Source: Candidatus Nomurabacteria bacterium (GTDB taxonomy: Bacteria; Patescibacteriota; Minisyncoccia; Phycocordibacterales; UBA9973). Taken from it: a DNA stretch of 36,351 bases. Below the pieces are notes generated by a model. That model saw only the letters and a list, made by a program, of their open reading frames with translations. It did not search any database and had not been told where the DNA came from. The translations under genes were made by a program, and so were the position numbers. The stretch lies in contig CALRFQ010000008.1 in assembly GCA_943356675.1 (NCBI GenBank), positions 1 through 36,351 on the forward strand. The letters are read 5' to 3'. Shown here in pieces: positions 26,648 to 36,333 of the stretch (position 1 is the stretch's first letter; every line of letters starts with the position of its first letter).

Positions 26648-29095
26648 TTACAAACAAGTAATAGATGCGATTGAGTCGCCTGGGCGAAGCTTCATAATGT
26701 GCACACCCTGAGTTTGTCTTCCTGAAGTTGGGATTGATGCGAGACCCACACGGATCACCTGACCTTTTTGTGACACTGCTATGATTTCTGATTCATCACC
26801 CACAATCTTCGCTACGATGAGCTTCCCTGTCTTTGGAGTTACTTTAGCGGTTTTAATACCAGAACCTCCACGCTTCTGAGTTTTGTATTCAGTCACCTTA
26901 GTTTTCTTTCCAAGTCCGTTTGAGCCCATCACTAGGAATGATTGCGAATCATCACCCTTTGCAATACGATCCACTCCGATAATTGAATCACCCTTTCCGA
27001 GCTTCATAGCGCGTACGCCTCCTGCAGCACGGCCCATCTCGCGCACATCAGCCTCTTTAAAGCGGATTGATTGACCAAGTGTTGTCGCAAGCATTACATC
27101 GTCGCCCTTTGTGATTGGAAGTACAGATGCTAGGTCGTCGCCCTTGTCTAGCTTGATTGCGATAAGTCCTGAACGGCGTACATCTTTGAAGCTCTCTGCT
27201 GCTACTTTCTTCACCACACCGAGTGATGTGACCAGGAGCAAGCTCTCGACAGTCTTCTTTGTCTCTTTTGAAATCGGAAGGATTGAAGTCACCTTTTCAT
27301 TATCTTCAAGTGAAATAAAGTTCATTATTGATTTACCTTTTGTAGCTCTTTTACCTTCTGGAATATCATACATCTTGATCTGGTAAGCCTTTCCAAGATT
27401 TGTGAAGAATAGTAAATCGCTATGAGTGTTTGCAGAGATAAACATTGTAACGAAGTCCTCTTCCTTTGGTTCGATATCTATCACACCCACACCTCCTCGC
27501 TTTTGTGTGCGGTATTCAGATGGATCAGTGCGCTTCACATATCCACCCTTTGTGTATACAAGTACTGATTCTTTTTCTGGAATTAAATCTTCTTCATTTA
27601 TTGCCTTCACACCACCCTTGATTATTCTTGTGCGGCGTTCGTCATTGTATTTCTCCTTAATAGCTTCAAGCTCTGCTCCAATGAGCGCAAGCATTTTCTT
27701 TGGACTTGCAAGGAGTGCTTCAAGCTCTTTGATAAGTGCTTGTTTCTCAGCGAGTTCTAGCTCTACATTCTTTCTTTCAAGACCTGCAAGTTTCTGAAGT
27801 TTCATTTCCAAGATAGCTGTAGCCTGAAGTTCTGAGAACTTAAACTCTTTCATCAAGTTTAGCTTCGCTATCTGTGTGTCTTTCGAAGCACGGATTACAG
27901 AAATAACTTTGTCGATATGGTCGAGTGCTTTCTTAAGTCCGAGGAGGATATGCTCACGATCTTTTGCTTTTCTTAAGTCGAATTCTGTACGGCGCTTCAC
28001 TACCACTTGGCGGTGTGAGATGAAAAGTGAAAGAATACTCTTTAGTGATAGTGTCTGAGGCACTCCGTCTACAAGAGCGACTAAGTTGAAGTTGAAAGAT
28101 TGCTCAAGCTGTGTGTGCTTGTAAATATAGTTGAGAACTTTCTGAGGATGCACTCCACTCTTAAGGTCGATAGCAATACGAATATCTTTCGCAGATTCAT
28201 CGCGTAGTCCCTTAATACCTTCGAGTTTCTTTTCTTGTACGAGTGATGCGATAGATTCGATAAGCGCAGATTTGTTCACGCGGTATGGAATAGAAGTAAT
28301 GATAATTTGAAATACTCCATTCTTCTGTTCGTTTATCTCAGCTTCACCACGAGTTACTATACCTCCTCGGCCCGTAGAATACGCGTGAAGAATATCTGCT
28401 TGGCCATAAATAAGTCCTCCCATTGGAAAGTCAGGACCCTTGATATGCTGAAGTAAATCCTCTGTAGTTGCATCTGGCTCCTTTATAAGGTGGAGTGTCG
28501 CATCGATACATTCACCAAGATGATGTGGTGGGATGTTTGTAGCCATACCCACAGCGATACCGAGAGTACCATTGAGTAGTAAGCTTGGGACGGATGTAGG
28601 AAGCACTGTAGGCTCCTTGCGAGTCTGATCGTAGTTCGGACGGAAATCCACAGTGTCTTTCTCAAGATCACGAAGTAGATCGCCTGAAATTTTAGACATT
28701 TTTGCTTCCGTATAACGCATCGCAGCTGCTCCGTCTCCATCAATAGAGCCGAAGTTACCTTGGCCGAATATAAGTGGATAACGGTAAGAGAAATCCTGCG
28801 CCATGTTTACCATAGAGTCATACACAGCTACATCGCCGTGTGGGTGGTACTTTCCGAGCACATCTCCGACTACCGCAGCAGATTTACGGAAACGTGAAGT
28901 ATAGTTGAGCCCCATCTCATGCATAGCGTAGAGAATTCTTCGGTGCACAGGCTTGAGCCCATCGCGCACATCAGGAAGCGCACGATCAGTGATCACACTC
29001 ATCGCGTAGTCGATGAAAGATTCTTTCATCTCTTTTGAAATATTTACAGAAATTACATCTTCTCTTTTAATTGGTTCTTCTATTTCTTTCGGCAT
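26648..29095 (-). CDS. gyrA: DNA gyrase subunit A
   Basis: [52 protein letters not shown]-terminal blades. Confidence 0.97.
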   Translation of the reverse strand: MPKEIEEPIKREDVISVNISKEMKESFIDYAMSVITDRALPDVRDGLKPVHRRILYAMHEMGLNYTSRFRKSAAVVGDVLGKYHPHGDVAVYDSMVNMAQDFSYRYPLIFGQGNFGSIDGDGAAAMRYTEAKMSKISGDLLRDLEKDTVDFRPNYDQTRKEPTVLPTSVPSLLLNGTLGIAVGMATNIPPHHLGECIDATLHLIKEPDATTEDLLQHIKGPDFPMGGLIYGQADILHAYSTGRGGIVTRGEAEINEQKNGVFQIIITSIPYRVNKSALIESIASLVQEKKLEGIKGLRDESAKDIRIAIDLKSGVHPQKVLNYIYKHTQLEQSFNFNLVALVDGVPQTLSLKSILSLFISHRQVVVKRRTEFDLRKAKDREHILLGLKKALDHIDKVISVIRASKDTQIAKLNLMKEFKFSELQATAILEMKLQKLAGLERKNVELELAEKQALIKELEALLASPKKMLALIGAELEAIKEKYNDERRTRIIKGGVKAINEEDLIPEKESVLVYTKGGYVKRTDPSEYRTQKRGGVGVIDIEPKEEDFVTMFISANTHSDLLFFTNLGKAYQIKMYDIPEGKRATKGKSIMNFISLEDNEKVTSILPISKETKKTVESLLLVTSLGVVKKVAAESFKDVRRSGLIAIKLDKGDDLASVLPITKGDDVMLATTLGQSIRFKEADVREMGRAAGGVRAMKLGKGDSIIGVDRIAKGDDSQSFLVMGSNGLGKKTKVTEYKTQKRGGSGIKTAKVTPKTGKLIVAKIVGDESEIIAVSQKGQVIRVGLASIPTSGRQTQGVHIMKLRPGDSIASITCL

Positions 29096-29096
29096 A

Positions 29097-29423
29097 TTAT
29101 TGTTCTATTGGTATTAAATCTATAACTTTATCTGGTGTATCTTTTTTCTCTACTGTTTGTTCTGGTAACACATCTGATTTTATAGCACTAGCAGAAAGAC
29201 CTTGGTATGTATTTTTAATCTGAGTTTTAAAAAGTGTGAAAGGTTTAACATCTTCTTTTGTTTTGTTCGAAACTTCACCGCCACCGAAATGACTACCCAA
29301 ACTAAGTGCCCATACACCCCCGACTATCACCATACATATAGTAAGTGTGCCTGCTAGAACCTGACGACGGACATTTTCTGGCTTATCACGCAATTTAAGA
29401 ATGTAATTTATAAATTTCTGCAT
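29097..29423 (-). CDS. Single-TM hypothetical protein
   Basis: 108 aa, one TM, operonic with gyrA. Confidence 0.6.
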   Translation of the reverse strand: MQKFINYILKLRDKPENVRRQVLAGTLTICMVIVGGVWALSLGSHFGGGEVSNKTKEDVKPFTLFKTQIKNTYQGLSASAIKSDVLPEQTVEKKDTPDKVIDLIPIEQ

Positions 29424-29426
29424 ATA

Positions 29427-30047
29427 TTATGATTGTAACACAATAATCTCTCCTTCTCTACCTACAAGCTCTTTAGCTTTTATTGTAAGTTTATCCATAG
29501 GCTTCACACTTTCTTGGCCACCTTCCTTAAGAAAAGCCTTCAAACTCTTATCATCGAAATCCATAGGAATAATAACCTTGGCATCAAGTGTAGTCGCGAG
29601 TTTGTACGCCTCTGCTGGGCTTATAGTACCCGCTCCACCTACTGGGATAAATACTATATCTGGCGAATCAATCTGACCTCGGGCTTCTGCAGAGAGTGTG
29701 CCGTTTGAAATAGGACCCAGAACGCAAAGTGATATTCCTTCTATAGAGAGTGAATATATAGTATTGATAAATTTCTTTCCATCTATTTCTGTATCTGTCA
29801 TTATCCCTTTGATAAATATTCCTTGCACTTCATAGTCACCAGGTCCGGAAATCTCAAGAGGTGTAGTCTCTCCGTGAGCCACCATTTCGAAGCCGTTGAA
29901 ATCTGGATGATTTGCAGAAGAAAGTGCTATGCGTGAACCGAAACGTGAGCCAGTAATTTTGGAATCCTTACTAATAGGATTGATCGCCATGACCAAATCC
30001 CCTTGCTGTATTTTGAAAAATTCTTTTCCGAGGTATGTGATAATCAT
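29427..30047 (-). CDS. Metallo-beta-lactamase-fold hydrolase-like protein
   Basis: MIITYLGKEFFKIQQGDLVMAINP...; FIPVGGAGTISPAEAYKLATTLDAKVIIPMDF as in CPR MBL-fold proteins. Confidence 0.75.
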   Translation of the reverse strand: MIITYLGKEFFKIQQGDLVMAINPISKDSKITGSRFGSRIALSSANHPDFNGFEMVAHGETTPLEISGPGDYEVQGIFIKGIMTDTEIDGKKFINTIYSLSIEGISLCVLGPISNGTLSAEARGQIDSPDIVFIPVGGAGTISPAEAYKLATTLDAKVIIPMDFDDKSLKAFLKEGGQESVKPMDKLTIKAKELVGREGEIIVLQS

Positions 30048-30078
30048 AGTCGCTATTATATCAAACTTTAAGAAATAA

Positions 30079-30112
30079 AAAAAGCCTACTGTTTTTTACG
30101 CAGTAGGGCAAT
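30079..30112 (-). terminator. Intrinsic terminator
   Basis: Reverse strand CCTACTG-CGTAAAAAA-CAGTAGGCTTTTTTT. Confidence 0.75.
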
Positions 30113-30130
30113 TTCCGTTGTCTAAACTAT

Positions 30131-30331
30131 TTAATCTTTTTTATGGCTAAAAATTTCAATCTCTGCCTCTTGGAACTCTTCATTCAAGATTTTTACTTCT
30201 CTTGTGATAAGCTCAAGGGCAACTTCTTCTGAAATCTCATGGTGCATAATCATCTTTTCTGTAGTTTTTTCTAAAATAAGATAATCTTGCAAATGTTCTT
30301 TCAATTCCGGATTTAAAATATTTAGTCCCAT
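30131..30331 (-). CDS. Small hypothetical protein
   Basis: 66 aa with own terminator downstream. Confidence 0.5.
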   Translation of the reverse strand: MGLNILNPELKEHLQDYLILEKTTEKMIMHHEISEEVALELITREVKILNEEFQEAEIEIFSHKKD

Positions 30332-30424
30332 AATATTTAAAAAATTAATTTAATATATTATACACCTAAACAGAATAATAGTCAATCTAGTAAAATCCTT
30401 ATAAATATGGTATCTTATGTGAGT

Positions 30425-30534
30425 TATAAGCCCGATTGGTGGATAACCCTTATTTTATATAGTTTTCTATATAGGAAAGACCCATTATCGTGCCGCTAGT
30501 TACGCATTGACGTAACAAGAGCGGTTTTTTTAAT
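30425..30534 (+). promoter_or_regulatory. Structured leader / attenuator candidate upstream of S1-domain gene
   Basis: TATATAG-TTTT-CTATATA hairpin then CCGCTaGTTACG-cattga-CGTAACaagAGCGGTTTTTTT ending 5 nt before ATG. Confidence 0.6.
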
Positions 30535-30536
30535 TT

Positions 30537-31670
30537 ATGAAAAAAACAGACAACAAAGAAATATTAGAAAATGTCGACAGTATTGTAAGTGAAGCAAAGG
30601 TAGAACTCTCAAGTATCGGCAAAATGCTCGATAAGACAGATCTTCCCCCACAAGCGGAGGCCCTAGTAGAAGGTCCTGTTATTGCTATCATGAAGAGCTC
30701 AGTATATATCGACCTAGCACCATTCGGTACTGGTATCATTTTCGGACGCGAGTTCATGAATGCAAAGGATATCATCAAGAAAGTTTCAATCGGCGACGTT
30801 GTGAAAGCAAAGGTTGTGGAAGCTTCAAACGATGAAGGTTACATAGAGCTCTCACTTAAGGAGGCTAAGCAAGCTCTTATCTGGAGTGAAGCTGAGAAAG
30901 CTATCAAGAACAAGACTGTGCTTGAAATCATGGTTAAGGAAGCAAACAAAGGTGGACTTATCATGGAATGGCAAGGTATCTCAGGATTCCTTCCTGCAAG
31001 TCAACTTAAGAGTGAGCACTACCCTCGCGTAGAAGATTCTGACAAGGATAAAATCTTGAAAGAACTTAAGAAGCTCATCGGTCAACGTATAAACGTAATC
31101 ATGATCTCTGCACTTCCAAAGGAAGGTAAGCTTATCTTCTCTGAGAAAGACAACAATCCCGAAGAGCGTGAAGGTATCATCAGTAAGTACACAGTTGGTG
31201 ATGCAGTCGATGCGACTGTCGCTGGTATCGTAGACTTCGGAGTATTCCTTAAAGTTGAGGAAGGTCTAGAAGGTCTAGTACACATCTCAGAAATTGATTG
31301 GGGCCTAGTGGAAGATCCACGTACAATGTTTAAAGTTGGAGACAAAGTTAAGGCAAAGGTTATTGAAGTGAAAGATGGAAAAATTTCTCTTTCAATCAAG
31401 GCTCTCAAAGAAAATCCATGGAATGAATACGAAGACAAACTAAAGAAGGGCGACATCGTATCTGGAGTAGTTATCAAGTTCAACAAGCACGGCGCTTTGG
31501 TATCTATCAAGCAAGGTGTGGCAGGACTTGTGCACAACTCTTCATTTGGATCTGAAGAAAAGCTAAAGAAAGCTCTTGAACTCGGAAAGACATACAACTT
31601 CCAAGTAACTCTATTCGAGCCAAAGGATCAGCGTATGACTCTCATCCACCTAGACGGCGACAAGAAGTAA
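30537..31670 (+). CDS. rpsA: S1 RNA-binding domain protein (ribosomal protein S1-like)
   Basis: Four S1 repeats, e.g. VAGIVDFGVFLKVEEGLEGLVHISEIDW; KVIEVKDGKISLSIKAL. Confidence 0.88.
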   Translation: MKKTDNKEILENVDSIVSEAKVELSSIGKMLDKTDLPPQAEALVEGPVIAIMKSSVYIDLAPFGTGIIFGREFMNAKDIIKKVSIGDVVKAKVVEASNDEGYIELSLKEAKQALIWSEAEKAIKNKTVLEIMVKEANKGGLIMEWQGISGFLPASQLKSEHYPRVEDSDKDKILKELKKLIGQRINVIMISALPKEGKLIFSEKDNNPEEREGIISKYTVGDAVDATVAGIVDFGVFLKVEEGLEGLVHISEIDWGLVEDPRTMFKVGDKVKAKVIEVKDGKISLSIKALKENPWNEYEDKLKKGDIVSGVVIKFNKHGALVSIKQGVAGLVHNSSFGSEEKLKKALELGKTYNFQVTLFEPKDQRMTLIHLDGDKK

Positions 31671-31702
31671 TTAAACTAATTTCTTCTCCCTTATCTCAAT
31701 TA

Positions 31703-31732
31703 AAAAACTCCCACTCGGGAGTTTTTTAATTT
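31703..31732 (+). terminator. Intrinsic terminator after S1-domain gene
   Basis: AAAAAACTCCCACTCGGGAGTTTTTT. Confidence 0.8.
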
Positions 31733-31757
31733 CTAATTTTAATTATTATAAACAACT

Positions 31758-31783
31758 CATTTTTAGACGGCCGTCTAAAAATG
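31758..31783. repeat. 26-bp perfect palindrome, left end of Cas2/PaaX-like unit
   Basis: CATTTTTAGACGG|CCGTCTAAAAATG. Confidence 0.97.
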
Positions 31784-31807
31784 GTATAGATAAGCACAAA
31801 ATATTTC

Positions 31808-32287
31808 TTATTTATTATTCTGAATTTTGAAAACCTTTACACATTCCTTAATACCTAATAACTTTAAGTGATCTATAAATTCTTTAGGTAGTGGACCATC
31901 CCCTAACCAAGCACTCTGCTGTATCATTTGAAAATTCCATAATTTTAATTGCAATCTAAGCCAATTTCTAACTTTTCTTTGTGTTTCTGGTATATCAAAC
32001 AAAACTAGAACCTTAATGTCTCCGGTCGGTCTAATTTTCATATTTCTAAAAACATGGTGAGATTGTAAAGATATTTTATTGAAAGTTATATTATCTTTAT
32101 CTAGGGCAATTACTCCACTAGCCTTAAGACGATTTAGTGTGTTATTAAAAGATTGACGATTCCTGTTTCTTTTCTTTTGAACTAACTCAAAAAGTATTTG
32201 TCTCTGAATCTTAATTGATTTGCAAGATAAAAGATGACTAATTATAAAATCAGTAAATGAAGCTTCATTTTCCCAACTGTTACTCAT
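31808..32287 (-). CDS. PaaX/Cas2-like protein: N-terminal winged HTH plus Cas2-like ferredoxin-fold C-terminus
   Basis: FNNTLNRLKASGVIALDKDNITF (wHTH) and IKVLVLFDIPETQRKVRNWLRLQLKLWNFQMIQQSAWLGDGPLPKEF (Cas2/PaaX-C-like). Confidence 0.75.
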   Translation of the reverse strand: MSNSWENEASFTDFIISHLLSCKSIKIQRQILFELVQKKRNRNRQSFNNTLNRLKASGVIALDKDNITFNKISLQSHHVFRNMKIRPTGDIKVLVLFDIPETQRKVRNWLRLQLKLWNFQMIQQSAWLGDGPLPKEFIDHLKLLGIKECVKVFKIQNNK

Positions 32288-32300
32288 ATAATAACTATAT

Positions 32301-32326
32301 CATATTTGGACGGCCGTCTAAATATG
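32301..32326. repeat. 26-bp palindrome (one mismatch), right end of Cas2/PaaX-like unit
   Basis: CATATTTGGACGG|CCGTCTAAATATG. Confidence 0.95.
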
Positions 32327-32331
32327 AGTTG

Positions 32332-32892
32332 CTAATTATATAGTGTCATGGCTTTTTCTCGGCCGGAGAGAACGAGAGTGGTAAGGATTTTTGCGACGCG
32401 GGGTGCAAGAATGTCTTTAATAACATTCAAATCCTCTTTAGAGAAATCTCCGAGCACATCAGGCTTCCTAAGTGTGCCAGTCTCGTCGAGTAGTGACACT
32501 CCCACGCGAATACGAGTGAATTCTTTTGAACCAGTAGCTGACATAATACTTTTCACACCGTTGTGCCCACCATCACCTCTATCATAAGAAATCTTGATTG
32601 CACCGATGGGCAAATCAATATCATCGTGAATCACAATAAGGTCTTCAAGTTTTGTACCGTAAGTTTTTTGTAAGTATGAAAGTGTATCACCTGACTTATT
32701 CATAAATGTATGTGGCTTCACAAAAAGTAAATCCGTATTTTCAATCCGAGAGCTGGCAAGATCCGCCGGCACATATTTATTCACTTGCCAACTATCCTTA
32801 TTTATTAGCTCATCTGCAATTATCCAAGCCACATTATGACGAATGTGTTTATATTCATCGCCAATATTTCCTAGAGCTATAATTGTTTTCAT
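32332..32892 (-). CDS. pth: Peptidyl-tRNA hydrolase
   Basis: IALGNIGDEYKHIRHNVAW; KPHTFMNKSGDTL; VIHDDIDLPIGAIKISYDRGDGGHNGVKSI. Confidence 0.95.
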   Translation of the reverse strand: MKTIIALGNIGDEYKHIRHNVAWIIADELINKDSWQVNKYVPADLASSRIENTDLLFVKPHTFMNKSGDTLSYLQKTYGTKLEDLIVIHDDIDLPIGAIKISYDRGDGGHNGVKSIMSATGSKEFTRIRVGVSLLDETGTLRKPDVLGDFSKEDLNVIKDILAPRVAKILTTLVLSGREKAMTLYN

Positions 32893-32989
32893 AAAATTAT
32901 AATAACACGGTAAGCGAATGTGACAAAACTAATTACACAACACTTTGACATATTCCGTCAAGCACATTTGTATGATAGAATAACGAAAT

Positions 32990-33616
32990 ATGGAACAAAA
33001 TAATAATATGAATGTCACAAGTAACAGTATTGAGGCAGGCGTAAATGAACCTGAATCTAAGATGAAGAAATTTTGGAGAGATGGTTTGGAATTTGTAAAG
33101 TTCGCTCTAATTGCACTAGCAATTGTAATACCTATCAGAATGTACATAGCACAGCCATTTATAGTAAGTGGTCAGTCTATGGTGCCAACATTTCAAAACT
33201 CAGACTATCTTATTATAGATGAAATATCTTACTTACTAGGCACACCCCATCGAGGAGATGTGATCGTGTTCCACTACCCTACTGACCATTCCAAATATTT
33301 GATAAAAAGAATTATTGCTCTTCCAAATGAAAATGTTCAAATAAAAAATGGAAAAGTTACAGTCTTCCCTTGCGACAAAATAGCAGATTGTAAAGGTATT
33401 GAGATGAAAGAGCCATACATAAACGAAACATTCTCCACTACTGATAATTACACGACAGGCGACAATGAATACTTCGTAATGGGAGACAATCGCAACAGAA
33501 GTTCAGATTCAAGAGTATGGGGATTATTAAATAGAAAAGATATCGTAGGACGTGCATTTATAAGATTATTACCACTCACACATATTAGTTATTTACCAGG
33601 TGCATTTACTCAATAA
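32990..33616 (+). CDS. lepB: Signal peptidase I
   Basis: VSGQSMVPTF, GDVIVFHYP, YLIKRIIALP, YFVMGDNRNRSSDSR. Confidence 0.96.
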   Translation: MEQNNNMNVTSNSIEAGVNEPESKMKKFWRDGLEFVKFALIALAIVIPIRMYIAQPFIVSGQSMVPTFQNSDYLIIDEISYLLGTPHRGDVIVFHYPTDHSKYLIKRIIALPNENVQIKNGKVTVFPCDKIADCKGIEMKEPYINETFSTTDNYTTGDNEYFVMGDNRNRSSDSRVWGLLNRKDIVGRAFIRLLPLTHISYLPGAFTQ

Positions 33617-33627
33617 AATAAAATTAT

Positions 33628-34926
33628 ATGGATAAAAAAACAAAAAAATCAAAAGAGCCATTACAGTCAGTGAAAGGAATGCGCGACATAATGGATGACC
33701 AATACTACAATTACCAAGGCTTCTTCGAGAAGGCACAAGAGATCGCGGTTTATTACGGATTCAAGCCAATTGAAGTGCCTATACTTGAACATGAAGAAGT
33801 TTTCACATCTAGTATCGGTGAAGGTACAGATGTGATCGATAAAGAGATGTACACTCTTCGCACAAAAGGCGGTGATCACTTGGCACTTCGCCCAGAAGGT
33901 ACTGCAGGAGTAGTGCGCGCTTATATCGAACACGGAATGCAGAGCTTGCCTCAGCCAGTGATGCTCTACTACTACGGCTCAATGTTCCGCCACGACAATC
34001 CTCAGCGCGGACGCTACCGAGATTTCAAACAATTCGGTCTTGAAATTATCGGAACTGAGAAGAGTATCGCAGATGCACTCATTATTAAAACCACAATGGC
34101 AATACTTGAAGAAGCAGGGGCTACAGGACTTGTGGTAGACATAAATTCCATTGGTGACAAAGAGTGCCGCCCAGCATACATAAAAGAACTTACAAATTAC
34201 TACAAGAAGCATTTGTCTGAGCTCTCTGCTGTTGACCGTGAGAGACTCAAGACTAATCCCCTACGCATCCTCGACTCAAAAGATCCGAAAGCTATTGCCA
34301 TAAATGAAAACGCACCGGACGCAGTGAGCTTCCTCACAGGTGAAGCCAAGAAGCACTTCAAGCAAGTGCTTGAATACTTAGAGCAAATGGAAGTGCCTTA
34401 CCGCATAAACAAGAATCTTGTGCGCGGACTTTCATATTACACTCACACAGTTTTTGAAATCATCGAAGTTTCAGAGGAAGAAGGTGTGCCACCACTTACT
34501 ATCGCAGGTGGAGGACGTTATGATTACCTTGCAAAGATGCTCGGAAGCAAGAAGGATGTGCCTGCTATGGGTGTGGCTATAGGAGTGGACCGTGTGATAG
34601 AAAGTAGCTGGTGCAACAAGCTCGCTCCAAGAATCGTAAAGAAACCAAAAATGTATTTTATACAACTTGGCTTCGACGCAAAACTTAAATCACTCAATGT
34701 TATAGAAATTCTTCGTAAAGCAAAAATTCCTATTGCGCAATCAATCTCAAAGGACAGCCTTGGTGCTCAGCTAGGAGTGGCAGAAAAAAGTGGTGTGCGT
34801 TATGCACTTATCTTCGGACAGAAAGAAGCCATGGAGAATTCTGTAATAGTTCGTGATATGACGAACCGATGCCAAGACACTGTAAAGCTCGACAAACTAC
34901 TTGATTACATTAAAGAACTAAAATAA
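33628..34926 (+). CDS. hisS: Histidyl-tRNA synthetase
   Basis: LRPEGTAGVVRAYIEHGM, FRHDNPQRGRYRDFKQFGLEIIG, GRYDYLAKMLG. Confidence 0.96.
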   Translation: MDKKTKKSKEPLQSVKGMRDIMDDQYYNYQGFFEKAQEIAVYYGFKPIEVPILEHEEVFTSSIGEGTDVIDKEMYTLRTKGGDHLALRPEGTAGVVRAYIEHGMQSLPQPVMLYYYGSMFRHDNPQRGRYRDFKQFGLEIIGTEKSIADALIIKTTMAILEEAGATGLVVDINSIGDKECRPAYIKELTNYYKKHLSELSAVDRERLKTNPLRILDSKDPKAIAINENAPDAVSFLTGEAKKHFKQVLEYLEQMEVPYRINKNLVRGLSYYTHTVFEIIEVSEEEGVPPLTIAGGGRYDYLAKMLGSKKDVPAMGVAIGVDRVIESSWCNKLAPRIVKKPKMYFIQLGFDAKLKSLNVIEILRKAKIPIAQSISKDSLGAQLGVAEKSGVRYALIFGQKEAMENSVIVRDMTNRCQDTVKLDKLLDYIKELK

Positions 34927-34927
34927 C

Positions 34928-35458
34928 ATGATTAAGATCGTACAAGATGGTCATAAAGCTCTACGCGCAATCGCTAAAGAGGTGCCTGTAGCTGAAATAC
35001 AATCTAGCAAGATCAAAAAGATTATTGCAAATATGAAAGAAGCTCTCGCCTCTCAAGGAGACGGCGTGGCTATAGCAGCACCTCAGATTGCAGAGACTCT
35101 ACGAGTATTCGTAGTTTCAGGGAAAGTTTTTGATGATGATTTTATTCGTGGAAAGGACCTTAATGTGAAAGTGCATGAAGACCTCACTTTCATAAATCCA
35201 ATTATCACAAAAATTTCTAAAGATAAGAAGCTCCTACCCGAAGGCTGCCTTTCTGTAAGACCACTATACGGTAAAGTAAGGCGCTCCACTCGAGCTACAG
35301 TCGATGCATACGGCGAAGATGGCAAGAAGTTCACAATGGACGGCACAGGGCTCCTTGCACACATCTTCCAGCATGAGACAGACCACCTAGACGGAGTACT
35401 TTTCATAGACAAAGCAAAGGATGTTCACGAATCAACTCCTGAAGAAGAATTTAAATAA
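34928..35458 (+). CDS. def: Peptide deformylase
   Basis: GVAIAAPQI, EGCLSV, HIFQHETDHLDGVLFID. Confidence 0.96.
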   Translation: MIKIVQDGHKALRAIAKEVPVAEIQSSKIKKIIANMKEALASQGDGVAIAAPQIAETLRVFVVSGKVFDDDFIRGKDLNVKVHEDLTFINPIITKISKDKKLLPEGCLSVRPLYGKVRRSTRATVDAYGEDGKKFTMDGTGLLAHIFQHETDHLDGVLFIDKAKDVHESTPEEEFK

Positions 35459-36288
35459 TGATAAATAAAGAACTTAAATTTATATACTGGGGCACACCCA
35501 CTGTGGCAAGCGAAACTCTACAAATCTTGATCGATAGTGGCTATGTTCCGCAAATTGTAATTACAAATCCTGACAGACCACAAGGTCGCGGACTTATGAT
35601 GACACCGTCTCCAACAAAAGTTCTTGCCGAAAAACATAATATAAAAGTTCTTACTCCAGAAAAAGTTGATGCAGAATTTATAGAAAGTCTTAAATCCATA
35701 AATTTTGATTTATCAATAGTGGTAGCTTATGGCAATATTCTTCCAGAAGAAATAATAAACTTGCCAAAATTTGGTACTCTTAATATTCACTATTCCCTAC
35801 TTCCAAAGTACCGCGGAGCTATTCCTCTTGAAGCTGCACTCCTCCATGGCGACGAAGAAACAGGCGTAACTATCCAGAAAATGGTAAGGAAGCTCGACGC
35901 TGGTGATATAGTCGCACAAGAGAAAGTAAGTATTAAGGGCGATATAAAAAAAGAAGATTTGAGAAAGATCCTTATTGAAGCAGGAGCCAAATTACTTTGC
36001 AGTACTATCCCAGATTATACAGAAGGCAAAACAACTCCAGTTCCTCAAGATGAAAGCTTGGTCACGCACTACGGTAAGATAAATAAAGAGGATGGAGAGA
36101 TTAATTTAAACGATGAACCACTTACTCTGTGGCACAAATACCGCGCGTACGAAGGCTGGCCAGGAATATACTTTTTCAAAGACAGTAAGAGAATTAAAAT
36201 TACTCTCGCTAAATATGAAAATAACTCGTTCATAATTGAGCGAGTTATTCCCGAAGGTAAAAAGGAAATTGATTATAAAAATATATAA
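35458..36288 (+). CDS. fmt: Methionyl-tRNA formyltransferase
   Basis: YGNILPEEIINLPKFGTLNIHYSLLPKYRGAIPLEAALLHGDEETGVTI. Confidence 0.94.
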   Translation: MINKELKFIYWGTPTVASETLQILIDSGYVPQIVITNPDRPQGRGLMMTPSPTKVLAEKHNIKVLTPEKVDAEFIESLKSINFDLSIVVAYGNILPEEIINLPKFGTLNIHYSLLPKYRGAIPLEAALLHGDEETGVTIQKMVRKLDAGDIVAQEKVSIKGDIKKEDLRKILIEAGAKLLCSTIPDYTEGKTTPVPQDESLVTHYGKINKEDGEINLNDEPLTLWHKYRAYEGWPGIYFFKDSKRIKITLAKYENNSFIIERVIPEGKKEIDYKNI

Positions 36289-36333
36289 CCTCACCCCCTA
36301 ACCCCCTCTCCAGAATACTAGCGAGGGGGAATT
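36289..36333. repeat. Second copy (possibly cut by window edge) of the C/G-rich palindromic element
   Basis: CCTCACCCCCTAACCCCCTCTCCAGAATACTAGCGAGGGGGAATTT, aligns with 14962-15013. Confidence 0.85.

Noticed and set aside
26883-28058. Plus-strand ORFs within gyrA (and similar antisense ORFs in clpB, infB, hisS)
   Set aside because: Antisense shadows of strongly coding genes with biased composition.
31808-32287. CRISPR-Cas locus based on the Cas2-like fold
   Set aside because: No repeats with spacers, no cas1 or effector in the window; wHTH N-terminus favours a PaaX-like or stand-alone protein.
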